From JAFDVL01 sp031409955 (lineage in GTDB: Bacteria > Acidobacteriota > Blastocatellia > RBC074): 22,401 nucleotides of DNA. Shown piece after piece: positions 7,722-16,199 of the stretch. Where the stretch lies: positions 1-22,401 of the forward strand of contig JANNYF010000284.1 of assembly GCA_031409955.1 (NCBI GenBank). The letters run 5' to 3'. The number at the start of each line of letters is the position of its first letter. Positions within the stretch are counted from its first letter, which is position 1. The notes under the pieces are model-generated. The model had not been told where the DNA came from, made no database searches, and saw nothing but the letters and a program-made list of their open reading frames with translations. A program made the translations under genes and the position numbers.

Positions 7722-7979
7722 ATGGACTTAACTGGTTTGTTGATTTTCTTGTTGATTGGCGCAGTCGCTGGTTGGCTGGCAGGCGTCATTCTCAAAGGCG
7801 GTGGGTTTGGCTTAATTGGCAACATCATCGCGGGTGTCGTCGGCTCATTTGTCGGCGGTTGGTTATTCAAAACGCTGGGCATTTCACTGGCCGCTGGATT
7901 GCTCGGTACCATTCTGACGGCAGCGATTGGCGCGATTGTCGTGCTGTTAGTGGTGGGACTTCTCCGCCGCGCAGCCTAA
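7722..7979 (+). CDS. GlsB/YeaQ/YmgE family small membrane protein
   Basis: This is an 85-residue, very hydrophobic protein with a textbook AGGAGG five bases before its ATG. Three membrane helices are expected (about 4-22, 28-49 and 54-80). Gly-rich helices and the features LIGAVAGWLAGVILKGGGFG and GNIIAGVVGSFVGGWLF are the family's signature (PF04226, 'transglycosylase-associated protein'). Members are associated with general or acid stress responses, but no enzyme activity is proven. It ends with the usual short basic tail LLRRAA. Its neighbours are unrelated exported enzymes, and its own strong ribosome site suggests independent, possibly stress-induced, expression. Confidence 0.92.
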   Translation: MDLTGLLIFLLIGAVAGWLAGVILKGGGFGLIGNIIAGVVGSFVGGWLFKTLGISLAAGLLGTILTAAIGAIVVLLVVGLLRRAA

Positions 7980-7994
7980 AGAACAAAGCAAATT

Positions 7995-8080
7995 TAGACA
8001 GGATTGACCTGATTCATTCAGGATGAACAAGGTCGCTTAAATCTTCCGGTAAATCCTGGCTCCATCCTGTTCATCCTGTC
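7995..8080. repeat. Dispersed 'ACAGGAT' imperfect hairpin repeat
   Basis: AGGATGAACA (8020-8029) pairs exactly with TGTTCATCCT (8068-8077), and GACAGGAT (7997-8004) with ATCCTGTC (8073-8080). The opening TAGACAGGATTGAC is shared with a second copy at 12492-12505. Related CAGGAT/ATCCTG strings are spread through many Acidobacteria and PVC genomes. This copy fills the gap between the GlsB-like and Gfo/Idh/MocA genes and could act as a terminator or simply be a genomic repeat. Confidence 0.7.
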
Positions 8081-8198
8081 CAAAAGATTTGTGGTTCGAC
8101 TTAGCTTTGCTGTTCACAAGATTCTGTTTATTTAGGGATGCTGATGTTTGCTGGAAGAGCATCGTTGGCATCCCTAATTTCGATTCGGAGATTTTCAA

Positions 8199-9398
8199 AT
8201 GAATCGTCGCACCTTTACATTTTCTGCCCTCGCTTCCGCTGGAACACTTGGCTTCAGCGCCAAATCCTACGCCCGCATTCAGGGCGCGAATGACCGCATT
8301 CGGCTCGGCGGCATCGGGCCGGGAGATCGCGGTTCTGGTCGTTTGGTCGCAGCCCAAAAGCTCGGCGCGGACATCGTGGCACTGGCGGACGTGAACAAAG
8401 GCTTTCTCGATCAAATGCAAAAGAAGCTCAGCGCGCCGGTCGAAAAAACCTACGTGGATTATCACGACCTGCTCGCGCGCAAAGACATTGACGGCGTCAT
8501 CATCGCTACGCCGGATCATTTGCATCACGATTGTTTGCTGGACGCCCTACGTGCGGGCAAAGACGCGTACATCGAAAAGCCGCTCGCCCGCACCATCGAA
8601 GAAGGCGAAGACATGGTCGCCAAAGTCAAAGCCACGAAACAAATCGTGCAGGTCGGCAACCAACGACGCAGCGGCGATCACTTCAAAAAAGCGCGCGACA
8701 TCGTAGCTTCGGGCGGCATCGGCGAAATCCGCTTCGTACGCATTTGGGATTTCCGCTATCGCCCGGTTGATCCGTATATCAAACGCAGCAAGGATCAATC
8801 GCTCTTCGCGCCCGAATTGATTGATTGGTCGCGGTTCCTGGGCAAAGCGCCCAAGCGTCCCTACGATGCCAAACGCGCGTCGGGCTGGCGCTGGTATTGG
8901 GATTATGCGGGCGGATTGATGACCGACATCGGCCCGCATTGGCTGGACGTGGCGATGTGGATCACGGGTGCAGACGGCCCGCGCACCGTTTCGTGCAACG
9001 GCGGCAAATATCAAAACATGGATTGGGAAACGCCCGATAATGTCCACGCGATTCTGGATTGCAGCACGTTCGCCATCGTGTTTATGGTGCAGTTTATGAA
9101 CGGGCAGGAGAACGACGGCGGCGCGTTTTACGGCCTCGAAGGCAGCATCGTGCAGGAGAACAATCGGGGCATGATGGTGCGTTACGATGCTAAGCGCAAA
9201 GAAGTCGAGAGCTGGAAAATCACGGATGAGAACACGCCGCACATGCAAAACTGGTTGGATTGTCTGAAAAGCCGCAAACAACCGAATTCGCCCGTAGAAT
9301 TGGCGAATCGCGTGCTGGTCGGCGCACATCTGGCCAATGAATCGTTTCGTTCCGGCAAGCGTGTGAATTGGGACCCGGTCAATTGGAAGCGGACGTAG
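8199..9398 (+). CDS. Exported Gfo/Idh/MocA family oxidoreductase
   Basis: This 399-residue NAD(P)-type oxidoreductase has an RR-containing signal (MNRRTFTFSALASAGTLGFS), so it is probably exported folded by the Tat system with its cofactor. The Rossmann domain begins near residue 34 with GGIGPGDRGSGR; the family's EKPLA motif is near 126-130. The C-terminal domain contains GGLMTDIGPHWLDVA, with Asp243 and His247 at the usual catalytic positions. GGAG lies 8 bases before the ATG. Periplasmic members act on sugars or cyclitols and may recycle a tightly bound NAD, so it could reduce or oxidise a keto-sugar made by neighbouring enzymes. The substrate cannot be told from sequence. The upstream gap carries a genomic repeat, and the next gene starts 88 bases downstream. 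Confidence 0.9.
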   Translation: MNRRTFTFSALASAGTLGFSAKSYARIQGANDRIRLGGIGPGDRGSGRLVAAQKLGADIVALADVNKGFLDQMQKKLSAPVEKTYVDYHDLLARKDIDGVIIATPDHLHHDCLLDALRAGKDAYIEKPLARTIEEGEDMVAKVKATKQIVQVGNQRRSGDHFKKARDIVASGGIGEIRFVRIWDFRYRPVDPYIKRSKDQSLFAPELIDWSRFLGKAPKRPYDAKRASGWRWYWDYAGGLMTDIGPHWLDVAMWITGADGPRTVSCNGGKYQNMDWETPDNVHAILDCSTFAIVFMVQFMNGQENDGGAFYGLEGSIVQENNRGMMVRYDAKRKEVESWKITDENTPHMQNWLDCLKSRKQPNSPVELANRVLVGAHLANESFRSGKRVNWDPVNWKRT

Positions 9399-9486
9399 TG
9401 TGGTGGCCCTCGCCATCATTTCCCTCTTTTTGAGAGACAGTTCGCGGAGTGGCATTTTGTCTTGAGCAAGAAGAGAGACCATCAAT

Positions 9487-12450
9487 ATGCGCAGATCCGA
9501 CGATTTAGGACAACGTTTCACGCTCAAACCAATTCTCAAAATATCGCTCGTCGCCCTGATTTTATTGACGCAGGCGTATGTTCTGACGCCGTCGCAGGTA
9601 ATTGCCATTGAACCTGTGCGGTATGGACGCGATGTTTTACCAATCCTGGCAACGAATTGTTTTTCGTGTCACGGCCCGGACGAAAAGAATCGCAAGGCCG
9701 GGCTGCGATTGGATGTCGAAGCCGATGCCAAAGCCAAACGGCGCAGCGGTTTTCCTATCGCGCCCGGACAACCAGACAAAAGCATAATTCTCACCCGTCT
9801 GACCAGCACTGACCCCGTTGTCGTGATGCCGCCCCTGAGCGCGCACAAGCAAGTCAGCGCCGCGCAAATTGAAACGCTGCGCCGCTGGATTACCGAAGGC
9901 GCGCCGTGGGGATTGCATTGGTCATTCGAGCCTGTAATGCGGCCTGTGCTTGCCACCAGCAAACAACCACCAATTGATGCCTTGGTGCGCGCGGCATTGG
10001 CCAAAAAAGGTCTCACGCTGCGCGCGCCCGCTGCGCCGCAAACGCTCGTGCGCAGGCTGTGGCTTGATCTGATTGGCTTGCCGCCGACACCAGACATTGC
10101 CGATAAATTTGCGGCGCATCCTTCCCCTGCGGCTTATGAACGGATGGTGGATGAGTTGTTGGGCAAACAGCAGTTCGGTGAACATTGGGCGCGGATGTGG
10201 CTGGACTTGGCGCGCTATGCCGACACGAAAGGTTATGAAAAAGATTTGGGGCGCACGATGTGGCCCTATCGAGATTGGGTCGTGAACGCGCTCAATGCCG
10301 ATATGCCGTTGGATCGGTTTACGACCGAACAACTCGCCGGAGATTTATTGCCCAAGCCGACAGAACAACAATTGATTGCGACCGCATTCCATCGCAACAC
10401 GATGACGAATGACGAAGGTGGCACGGACAACGAAGAGTTTCGCGTCGCCGCCGTGAAGGATCGCATAGACACGACGGCGCAGGTTTGGATGGGACTGACA
10501 ATGGGCTGCGCGAAATGCCATACGCACAAATACGATCCGATTTCGCACAACGAATATTACAGCTTCTACGCGCTCTTTAATCAGACGGAAGACGCCGACC
10601 TCTACACCGATGCGCCAACAATGGAATTGCTTTCGCCGCAAGCACAGGACGAACGCAAACGCCTGCAAGCGCGCATCCAGGAACTCAACAGCATATTGAC
10701 TGGACTGGAAAATGCTGCGGAAAAAGCAGGCGCAGCAGAAGAACGCAAATGGCGCAGCGCTCCCATGCAGGAAACAATTTCCAAAGAGGGTGCGACGCTG
10801 GCGGCGCAACCAGACGGCATTATTCAAGTGAGCGGCAAAGCGCCGCCGGAAGACACTTACGTCATCACGCTCACGCTGGCAGCGGGAACTCACACAGTGT
10901 TGCGATTGGAAGCGTTGACAGAAAAAGCGGCTACGGGCGAACCCGTCGTCGGGCGCAACGGTTCATTCGTCTTGTCGGAACTCACTGCGGAGTTGCTGGA
11001 AGCGTCAGGCACGCGTCCATTGCAGTTGACGAATGCGCGCGCCGATTTTGCTGAAGCAAAAGCCTCTGTCGCTGCTGCGATTGACGGCGATGAGAAAACG
11101 GGATGGTCGGTCAGTTCGCGCCCACAAGAACGGCACGAGGCACTATTCAATTTTACTGAGCCGCTCAAACTGAATGCCGCGACCAAATTGCGTGTCACGC
11201 TGTCGCAGCAATACGGCGACACCAAAACGCTGCGTCGCTTTCGCTTGATGACCTGTGACGCAGACCCGACGTCGTTGCAACCGGGCAAGCCGAATGCCGT
11301 GATACGCAAGCTACGCGATGAACTCGCTATGGCATATAAGGCGCAGAAAGAGTTCAACGACAACATCGTGCGCTTGCCGCTTATGCGCGAACTGGCGACG
11401 GACAAACAACGCCCGACCAAGATTCACCTGCGCGGCAATTTTCTGGAGCAGGGCGATCCCGTTTTGCCCGGCGTGCCAGCCGCGTTTGGCAAGCTCCCCG
11501 CAGGCGCGCCGCGCAATCGTCTCGGCGTAGCGCAATGGTTAGTCAACCGCGACAATCCGCTGACACCGCGCGTGTGGGCGAACCGTATCTGGGCGCGGCT
11601 GTTCGGCGTCGGCATCGTCGAAACTGAAGAAGATTTTGGCGCACAAGGTTCGGCTCCGTCGAATCCTGAACTGCTTGATTGGCTGGCGGCAGAATATCGT
11701 GACGGCGGTTGGTCGCTGAAAAAACTCATCAAGACCATAGTGATGAGCGAGACTTACCGTCAGGCTTCGGATGTTACGACTAACTTGCGCGAGGCCGATC
11801 CGCGCAACGTTATGCAATCACGCGGCGCACGCTTCCGGCTCGGCGCAGAAGCTGTGCGCGATCAAGCGCTGTCTGTCGCCGGATTGCTGTCAGCCAAAAG
11901 GGGTGGCCCACCCGTGATGCCGCCGCAACCCGCCGGGCTTTGGCGTTCGACGTACAATGGCAAATCGTGGATTGATGCCGAAGGCGAAGATCGTTTTCGG
12001 CGCGGCTTGTACACCTATCTCAAACGCACGACGCCATTTCCTTCGATGACGACGTTTGATAGTGGCAGTGGCGAAATCTGCCAAATTCGCCGCATCCGCA
12101 CGAACACGCCGTTGCAAGCGCTCGTCACGTTGAATGATCCCGTTTATCTGGAAGCCGCCGCAGGATTGGCGCGACGAATGATTACCGAAGCGGCGACCCC
12201 AACCGCACGCGCTGCACGAGGGTTGCGGCTGACGTTGATTCGTCCGTTGCGAACAAGCGAAGCCGCGCCGCTGATTGCGCTGCAAAAAGATGCGCAAAAG
12301 GCTTTCGAGGCCGCGCCGGAAAAAGCGGACGCATTGCTCAAATCCGCTCGCGCAAGTGTGCCGAATGGAATCAGCAAAACTGCGTTTGCAGCGTGGATTG
12401 TTGCGGCGAATGCGATCCTGAATCTGGATGAATTTCTCACTCGAAACTGA
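9487..12450 (+). CDS. PSCyt1-DUF1549-DUF1553 cytochrome-containing protein
   Basis: This 987-residue protein has a membrane or signal segment at about 17-41. The PSCyt1 domain (about 45-140) carries CFSCHGPD (C58, C61, H62), a c-type haem-binding motif, followed by the family's GLRLD and the late WITEGA. DUF1549 (about 155-370) has LWLDLIGLPPTPD, WLDLARYADTKGYEKD and GCAKCHTHKYDP (C341, C344, H345). The middle (about 430-610) includes a discoidin-like stretch (AAIDGDEKTGW...LRVTLSQQYG), suggesting saccharide binding. DUF1553 (about 675-970) has NRLGVAQWLVNRDNPLTPRV and NRIWARLFGVGIVETEEDFG. The family is exported and unresolved; haem binding suggests electron transfer. It is followed by DUF1501, its usual partner, 284 bases downstream. 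Confidence 0.92.
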   Translation: MRRSDDLGQRFTLKPILKISLVALILLTQAYVLTPSQVIAIEPVRYGRDVLPILATNCFSCHGPDEKNRKAGLRLDVEADAKAKRRSGFPIAPGQPDKSIILTRLTSTDPVVVMPPLSAHKQVSAAQIETLRRWITEGAPWGLHWSFEPVMRPVLATSKQPPIDALVRAALAKKGLTLRAPAAPQTLVRRLWLDLIGLPPTPDIADKFAAHPSPAAYERMVDELLGKQQFGEHWARMWLDLARYADTKGYEKDLGRTMWPYRDWVVNALNADMPLDRFTTEQLAGDLLPKPTEQQLIATAFHRNTMTNDEGGTDNEEFRVAAVKDRIDTTAQVWMGLTMGCAKCHTHKYDPISHNEYYSFYALFNQTEDADLYTDAPTMELLSPQAQDERKRLQARIQELNSILTGLENAAEKAGAAEERKWRSAPMQETISKEGATLAAQPDGIIQVSGKAPPEDTYVITLTLAAGTHTVLRLEALTEKAATGEPVVGRNGSFVLSELTAELLEASGTRPLQLTNARADFAEAKASVAAAIDGDEKTGWSVSSRPQERHEALFNFTEPLKLNAATKLRVTLSQQYGDTKTLRRFRLMTCDADPTSLQPGKPNAVIRKLRDELAMAYKAQKEFNDNIVRLPLMRELATDKQRPTKIHLRGNFLEQGDPVLPGVPAAFGKLPAGAPRNRLGVAQWLVNRDNPLTPRVWANRIWARLFGVGIVETEEDFGAQGSAPSNPELLDWLAAEYRDGGWSLKKLIKTIVMSETYRQASDVTTNLREADPRNVMQSRGARFRLGAEAVRDQALSVAGLLSAKRGGPPVMPPQPAGLWRSTYNGKSWIDAEGEDRFRRGLYTYLKRTTPFPSMTTFDSGSGEICQIRRIRTNTPLQALVTLNDPVYLEAAAGLARRMITEAATPTARAARGLRLTLIRPLRTSEAAPLIALQKDAQKAFEAAPEKADALLKSARASVPNGISKTAFAAWIVAANAILNLDEFLTRN

Positions 12451-12463
12451 TCTCGCCCACAAA

Positions 12464-12580
12464 GCCACACGAAGTGGCACGAAGAGAGGAATAGACAGGA
12501 TTGACAAGATTGTGAACAGGATTTACAGAAGAAAAAATATCCTGAGCATCCTGAAAAAATATGGTTCCTCCTGTTCTGAA
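12464..12580. repeat. Second dispersed 'ACAGGAT' repeat with small hairpin
   Basis: A short hairpin GCCAC-acgaa-GTGGC (12464-12478) leads into TAGACAGGATTGAC (12492-12505), also found at 7995-8008. AACAGGATTTACAG (12515-12528) and ATCCTGAGCATCCTG (12539-12553) complete the loosely palindromic pattern. There is no T-run, so it is not a classical terminator. It separates two genes normally found close together. Confidence 0.65.
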
Positions 12581-12603
12581 AATGCCCACGTAAGTTGTGG
12601 CGG

Positions 12604-12695
12604 CGGAACAGTACCGCGAGCCGTAGCGAGCGCCCTTGGCAACCACAATGTATTCGTCGCCGAGCACGCTCGCTACGGCTCGCGGTACTGTTCCG
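12604..12695. repeat. Perfect 29-base inverted repeat element
   Basis: The left arm (12604-12632) and right arm (12667-12695) are exact reverse complements over 29 bases, starting CGGAACAGTACCGCGAGCCG, around a 34-base loop. No gene lies inside. It is a stable hairpin of REP/MITE type between the PSCyt1 and DUF1501 genes. It could reduce read-through to DUF1501 or stabilise the upstream mRNA. No transposase or RAYT gene is present in the window. Confidence 0.85.
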
Positions 12696-12734
12696 GTTTA
12701 CAGGATGGTGTTCGTGTGACTTAGTGGAGAAAAT

Positions 12735-14288
12735 ATGAATGAGCACGATAGTTCACCCGCCATTGTCAGCACACGTGAAATCACACGGCGACATTTTTTC
12801 AAGTCCGGTAGCCTGAGCCTCGGCGCAATCGCCTTGCAATCATTGCGCGCGCGCGACGCTTCTGCCAATCCGCAATCCACAAACCAGAATCCGCCATCAA
12901 CCAATCCGCTCGCGCCCAAAGCCCCGATGTTTGCGCCGAAAGCGAAGCGCGTGATTTATCTGCACATGGCGGGTTCGCCTTCGCAGCTTGAGTTGTTTGA
13001 GCACAAGCCGGAACTCGAAAAGCTGCACATGAAAGACGCGCCGCCTTCGTTTCTCGCGGGCAAACGTTTCGCGTTCATCAAAGGCGTGCCGAAAATTCTG
13101 GCTGGGCAATTCAAGTTCAAACAGCACGGTCAAAGCGGGCAATGGATCAGCGAACTACTTCCACACTTTGCCAAAGTCGTAGACAAAACCTGCGTCATTC
13201 GCACCGTCAATACCGATCAATTCAATCACGCGCCCGCACAGCTATTTGTGCAAACGGGGTCGCCGCGTTTGGGTAGTCCAGCAATGGGTTCGTGGGTCAC
13301 GTATGGCCTTGGCAGCGTGAATGAAGATCTGCCGGGTTTTGTCGTGTTGCTCTCCGGTGGCAAGACGCCCGATGGCGGCAAATCGCTCTGGGGTTCGGGC
13401 TTTTTGCCCAGCGTTTATCAGGGCGTGCAATGCCGTACGACGGGCGATCCGGTGTTGTACCTGAGCAATCCGGCTGGCCTTGATCGCGGGCTTCGTCGTC
13501 GCACCTTGGACGCGCTGGCAAAAATGAATCAGGCGGAATATCAACGCAGCGGCGACACCGAAACGCTCACGCGCATCGCGCAATACGAACTCGCCTATCG
13601 CATGCAAATGTCCGTGCCGGAAGTGATGGACATTTCCAAAGAAGCCCCGCACATTCTTGATTTGTATGGCGCAAAGCCCGGCTTCGTTTCGCAAGCCGAG
13701 AGCGCCGACGATCCGCGCATTTTGTACAAAGGCGATGACCCGACGTTTGCGAATAATTGTTTGCTGGCGCGTCGCCTGATCGAAAACGGTGTGCGCTTTG
13801 TGCAACTGTACGATTGGGGCTGGGATCACCACGGCTCTTCGCTCGGCGAAAGCATTGACGAAACGCTGCCCATCAAAACCCAACAAATTGATCGCGCGAT
13901 TGCGGGCTTACTCATTGACCTGGAACAACGCGGGTTGTTGGATGAAACGCTGGTGGTGTGGGGCGGCGAATTCGGGCGTACACCGATGATGCAAAACAAC
14001 GTACGCACCGAATTAAAGAAAGGCTATATCGGACGCGATCATCATACGAATGCGTACACGATGTGGATGGCGGGCGGCGGCATCAAAGCGGGGTTGGCGT
14101 ATGGGCAAACCGATGAGTTCGGCTATTTTCCCACTGAGAATCCGGTTGGCATTCGTGATCTGCAAGCGACGATCCAACACGTGCTGGGGCTTGATCCGCA
14201 TCGGTTCAGCTACGCGTATCAAGGTCTGAACAATCGCCTGATTGGGCCGACCGATGAAGGCAAAGTTCTCAAGGCCATTTTGGCTTGA
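12735..14288 (+). CDS. DUF1501 family Tat-exported protein
   Basis: This 517-residue protein begins with a Tat signal (TRRHFFKSGSLSLGAIALQS, twin Arg at residues 18-19). DUF1501 (PF07394) fills about 55-515: HMAGSPSQLELFEHKPEL, FNHAPAQLFVQTGSPRLGSP, GSWVTYGLGS, DWGWDHHGSS, WGGEFGRTPM, GRDHHTNAYTMWMAGGGIK and the closing QGLNNRLIGPTDEGKVLKAIL. The family has an alkaline-phosphatase/sulfatase-like fold with conserved Asp and His residues that could bind metal, but its reaction is not established. It is usually encoded next to PSCyt1/DUF1553 genes, as here, and the two may form one exported complex. A GGAG lies 5 bases before the ATG. It ends 12 bases before the convergent stop of the GMC oxidoreductase. 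Confidence 0.92.
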   Translation: MNEHDSSPAIVSTREITRRHFFKSGSLSLGAIALQSLRARDASANPQSTNQNPPSTNPLAPKAPMFAPKAKRVIYLHMAGSPSQLELFEHKPELEKLHMKDAPPSFLAGKRFAFIKGVPKILAGQFKFKQHGQSGQWISELLPHFAKVVDKTCVIRTVNTDQFNHAPAQLFVQTGSPRLGSPAMGSWVTYGLGSVNEDLPGFVVLLSGGKTPDGGKSLWGSGFLPSVYQGVQCRTTGDPVLYLSNPAGLDRGLRRRTLDALAKMNQAEYQRSGDTETLTRIAQYELAYRMQMSVPEVMDISKEAPHILDLYGAKPGFVSQAESADDPRILYKGDDPTFANNCLLARRLIENGVRFVQLYDWGWDHHGSSLGESIDETLPIKTQQIDRAIAGLLIDLEQRGLLDETLVVWGGEFGRTPMMQNNVRTELKKGYIGRDHHTNAYTMWMAGGGIKAGLAYGQTDEFGYFPTENPVGIRDLQATIQHVLGLDPHRFSYAYQGLNNRLIGPTDEGKVLKAILA

Positions 14289-14300
14289 GCAATGATGTTT

Positions 14301-15872
14301 TCACAAATCCCCTTTGCGCAATTGCTCCGCCAGATATTCTGACGCACGCATGGCGAGCGACAAGATCGTGAGCGTTGGATTCTGCGCCCCGCCGGTCACA
14401 AAACTGCTGCCGTCCATCACAAACAGATTCTTCATGTCGTGGCTTTGATTCCACTTGTTCAGCACGCTCGTCTTCGGATTGTTGCCCATCCGACAAGTGC
14501 CAAGTTCGTGCATGCTGCGGCCTACGCGATTCATGATTTCGTTGCGGTGCAAGACTTCAAAACCGCTTTCAGTGAACAGTTCGCTGATCGTGTTGACCGC
14601 GTCTTTCGCCATATTGTGCTCGTTCTCGCCGTAGCTGCATTGAAAGTTCAGCACCGGAATCCCCCACGCATCCGTCACTTTGGGATCAAGCCGAACGTGG
14701 TTCTCAAAGCGCGGCAACGTTTCCCCCATAATCGTCGTGCCGATGCCCGCGCCACGATGGCTGTCGAGTAGCTTTTCTAATTCCGCGCCCCAGGTTGGAA
14801 ACAATTTTGCATCGGGCGTCTGGCCCGGATTTATATCCGTCGCATATCCGCGCAAAAAGTTTTTCTCTTTCGTTTTCACATTCCGAAAGCGCGGGATATA
14901 GCCGGAACTGCCGATCAATCCGCGCGGCGCTTTGCCATTGCGGGCTTCAGGCATGACGCCGATGACGCCGCCCGGAATATAAAATTGATCGTGCCAATAA
15001 TGCCCCAGCACGCCGCTGGAATTGGCGATCTTGGAGTTGAGCAGAATCCGCGTGCTTTCCAAACACGAAGCGCCCAGCACGATGACTTTGGCTTTGGCAT
15101 GCATTTCGCGGCCTGATTGGCGGTCATAGAAGCTCACGCCATTCGCCTTCCCTGTTTGCTTATCCACCGTGACGGCGCGCACGACGGCATTGGAAACAAT
15201 GGTCAAGTTGCCCGTCGCCTGCGCGGTGGGCAGTAGTAAATTGAACGAACTGGCAAGCTGTCCATCGCCAAGCGAACGCCGAATCTTCGTCACGACGGCG
15301 TCGCGCTTGCTTGCCACCTTTGCAATGCGATTGAGGGCTTCGCCATCGGGCGAATTGTCGTCTACAAAAATCCCGTCGGGCAATTGCGCCAAACCTTCTT
15401 TGCGCCCGCTCACGCGAAAGATCGGTTCGACGCGATCATAGTAGGGCTTGAGGTCAGCATAGCTAATTGGCCAATTGTCGCCGAAGCCGTCGTGATCTTT
15501 AGCCTTGAATTCATAGTCGCTCAAACGGTAGGACATCCGCGCCCAGAAATTCGATTTGCCGCCCACCATCCGAATCCGCCCCCAGCTATATGGATGCTTC
15601 GGATCAAAGGTGTACGGCACTTGCTCGTGGTCAACCCATTGGTTTGCGTTGAATTCAGTAGCCTGATAAATCAGTGACAATTTGCCCGGTTTGCCAAGGC
15701 CGCGATACGGCAATTCATACACGGGCTTCAAGCCGCGTTGCCGATTGAAATCAATCGCCGGACCCGCTTCGAGCACGAGGCACTTCACCCCTTTTTGTGT
15801 CAGCATATACGCCGCCATGCCGCCCGAAGCGCCGGAGCCAACAATGAGAACGTCGTAGATTTCTTTTTCCAT
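14301..15872 (-). CDS. GMC family FAD-dependent sugar oxidoreductase
   Basis: This 523-residue protein uses the ATG at 15872; a TTG 15 bases earlier is less likely. Its N-terminal FAD-binding site IVGSGASGGMAAYMLTQKG begins at residue 10. The middle shows WGRIRMVGGKSNFWARMSYR and NWPISYADLKPYYDRVEPIF. The C-terminal domain has HELGTCRMG (His455) and QNPTLTILSLAMRASEYL (Asn498), the His/Asn pair expected for catalysis. No signal peptide is seen, so any export would need a Tat-carrying partner subunit such as the gluconate-dehydrogenase small-subunit type; none is adjacent. Its closest groups are the bacterial glucoside 3-dehydrogenases and gluconate 2-dehydrogenase large subunits. It could oxidise a sugar at C3 to feed the DUF1080 protein, but that is inference. 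Confidence 0.85.
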   Translation of the reverse strand: MEKEIYDVLIVGSGASGGMAAYMLTQKGVKCLVLEAGPAIDFNRQRGLKPVYELPYRGLGKPGKLSLIYQATEFNANQWVDHEQVPYTFDPKHPYSWGRIRMVGGKSNFWARMSYRLSDYEFKAKDHDGFGDNWPISYADLKPYYDRVEPIFRVSGRKEGLAQLPDGIFVDDNSPDGEALNRIAKVASKRDAVVTKIRRSLGDGQLASSFNLLLPTAQATGNLTIVSNAVVRAVTVDKQTGKANGVSFYDRQSGREMHAKAKVIVLGASCLESTRILLNSKIANSSGVLGHYWHDQFYIPGGVIGVMPEARNGKAPRGLIGSSGYIPRFRNVKTKEKNFLRGYATDINPGQTPDAKLFPTWGAELEKLLDSHRGAGIGTTIMGETLPRFENHVRLDPKVTDAWGIPVLNFQCSYGENEHNMAKDAVNTISELFTESGFEVLHRNEIMNRVGRSMHELGTCRMGNNPKTSVLNKWNQSHDMKNLFVMDGSSFVTGGAQNPTLTILSLAMRASEYLAEQLRKGDL

Positions 15873-16199
15873 AGTCTTTCTCAACAATCAGCCTTTGGTT
15901 TGGGCTTGGAATAATAGCGAGCAGTAACGAGAAGGAGTTCATTGTATCGGGCTTGTCGTCACGAACTCAAGCACTGGCTTATTCTGCAATAATCTTTCGC
16001 GCAATTTCGCATCTCGCGCGAGTACCCGTTGTGTCTCAATGTGGTCGCCCCACCAACTTGTCGAAATCTCGAAAAGCCCCTAGCCCAGCGTGAACGCGCT
16101 GAACACCAAACTCATTCGCATCTTTAGTTGTAGCCAAGTTCCCAAAACCAAGAAGGAGCGGCCTCTTCAACGATGGATTTGGTCAGAGAGTGCATATAA
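15873..16199. other. Gap holding only a degraded reading frame
   Basis: These 327 bases separate the GMC oxidoreductase from the PIN-like gene. Apart from the interrupted minus-strand frame described separately (15939-16121), no coding region, RNA gene or clear terminator is seen. Confidence 0.5.
15939..16121 (-). pseudogene. Interrupted short frame, possible oxidoreductase C-terminal relic
   Basis: Reading the minus strand from the ATG at 16121 gives MRMSLVFSAFTLG, an in-frame TAG (16082-16080), then 46 further codons to a TGA at 15941-15939. The second part contains ISTSWWGDHIETQRVL and then DAKLRERLLQNKPVLEF. The latter matches 13 of 17 residues of the C-terminus of the FAD oxidoreductase at 18983-20647 (YAKLRERLLQDKQVLAF). 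It may be a remnant of a decayed relative of that gene, fused to unrelated sequence. The upstream half matches nothing I know. A chance frame is possible, since it is short. Confidence 0.35.

Noticed and set aside
8547..9608. Minus-strand open frame of 353 codons over the Gfo/Idh/MocA gene
   Set aside because: It lies opposite a gene with clear catalytic motifs; no signal, domain or ribosome site supports it.
14289..14300. Bidirectional terminator between the convergent DUF1501 and GMC genes
   Set aside because: The gap is only 12 bases, and no hairpin with T-runs is seen across it.
16080..16082. Amber codon read as an unusual amino acid in the short frame
   Set aside because: There is no sign of a pyrrolysine system or conserved context; a broken or chance frame is simpler.
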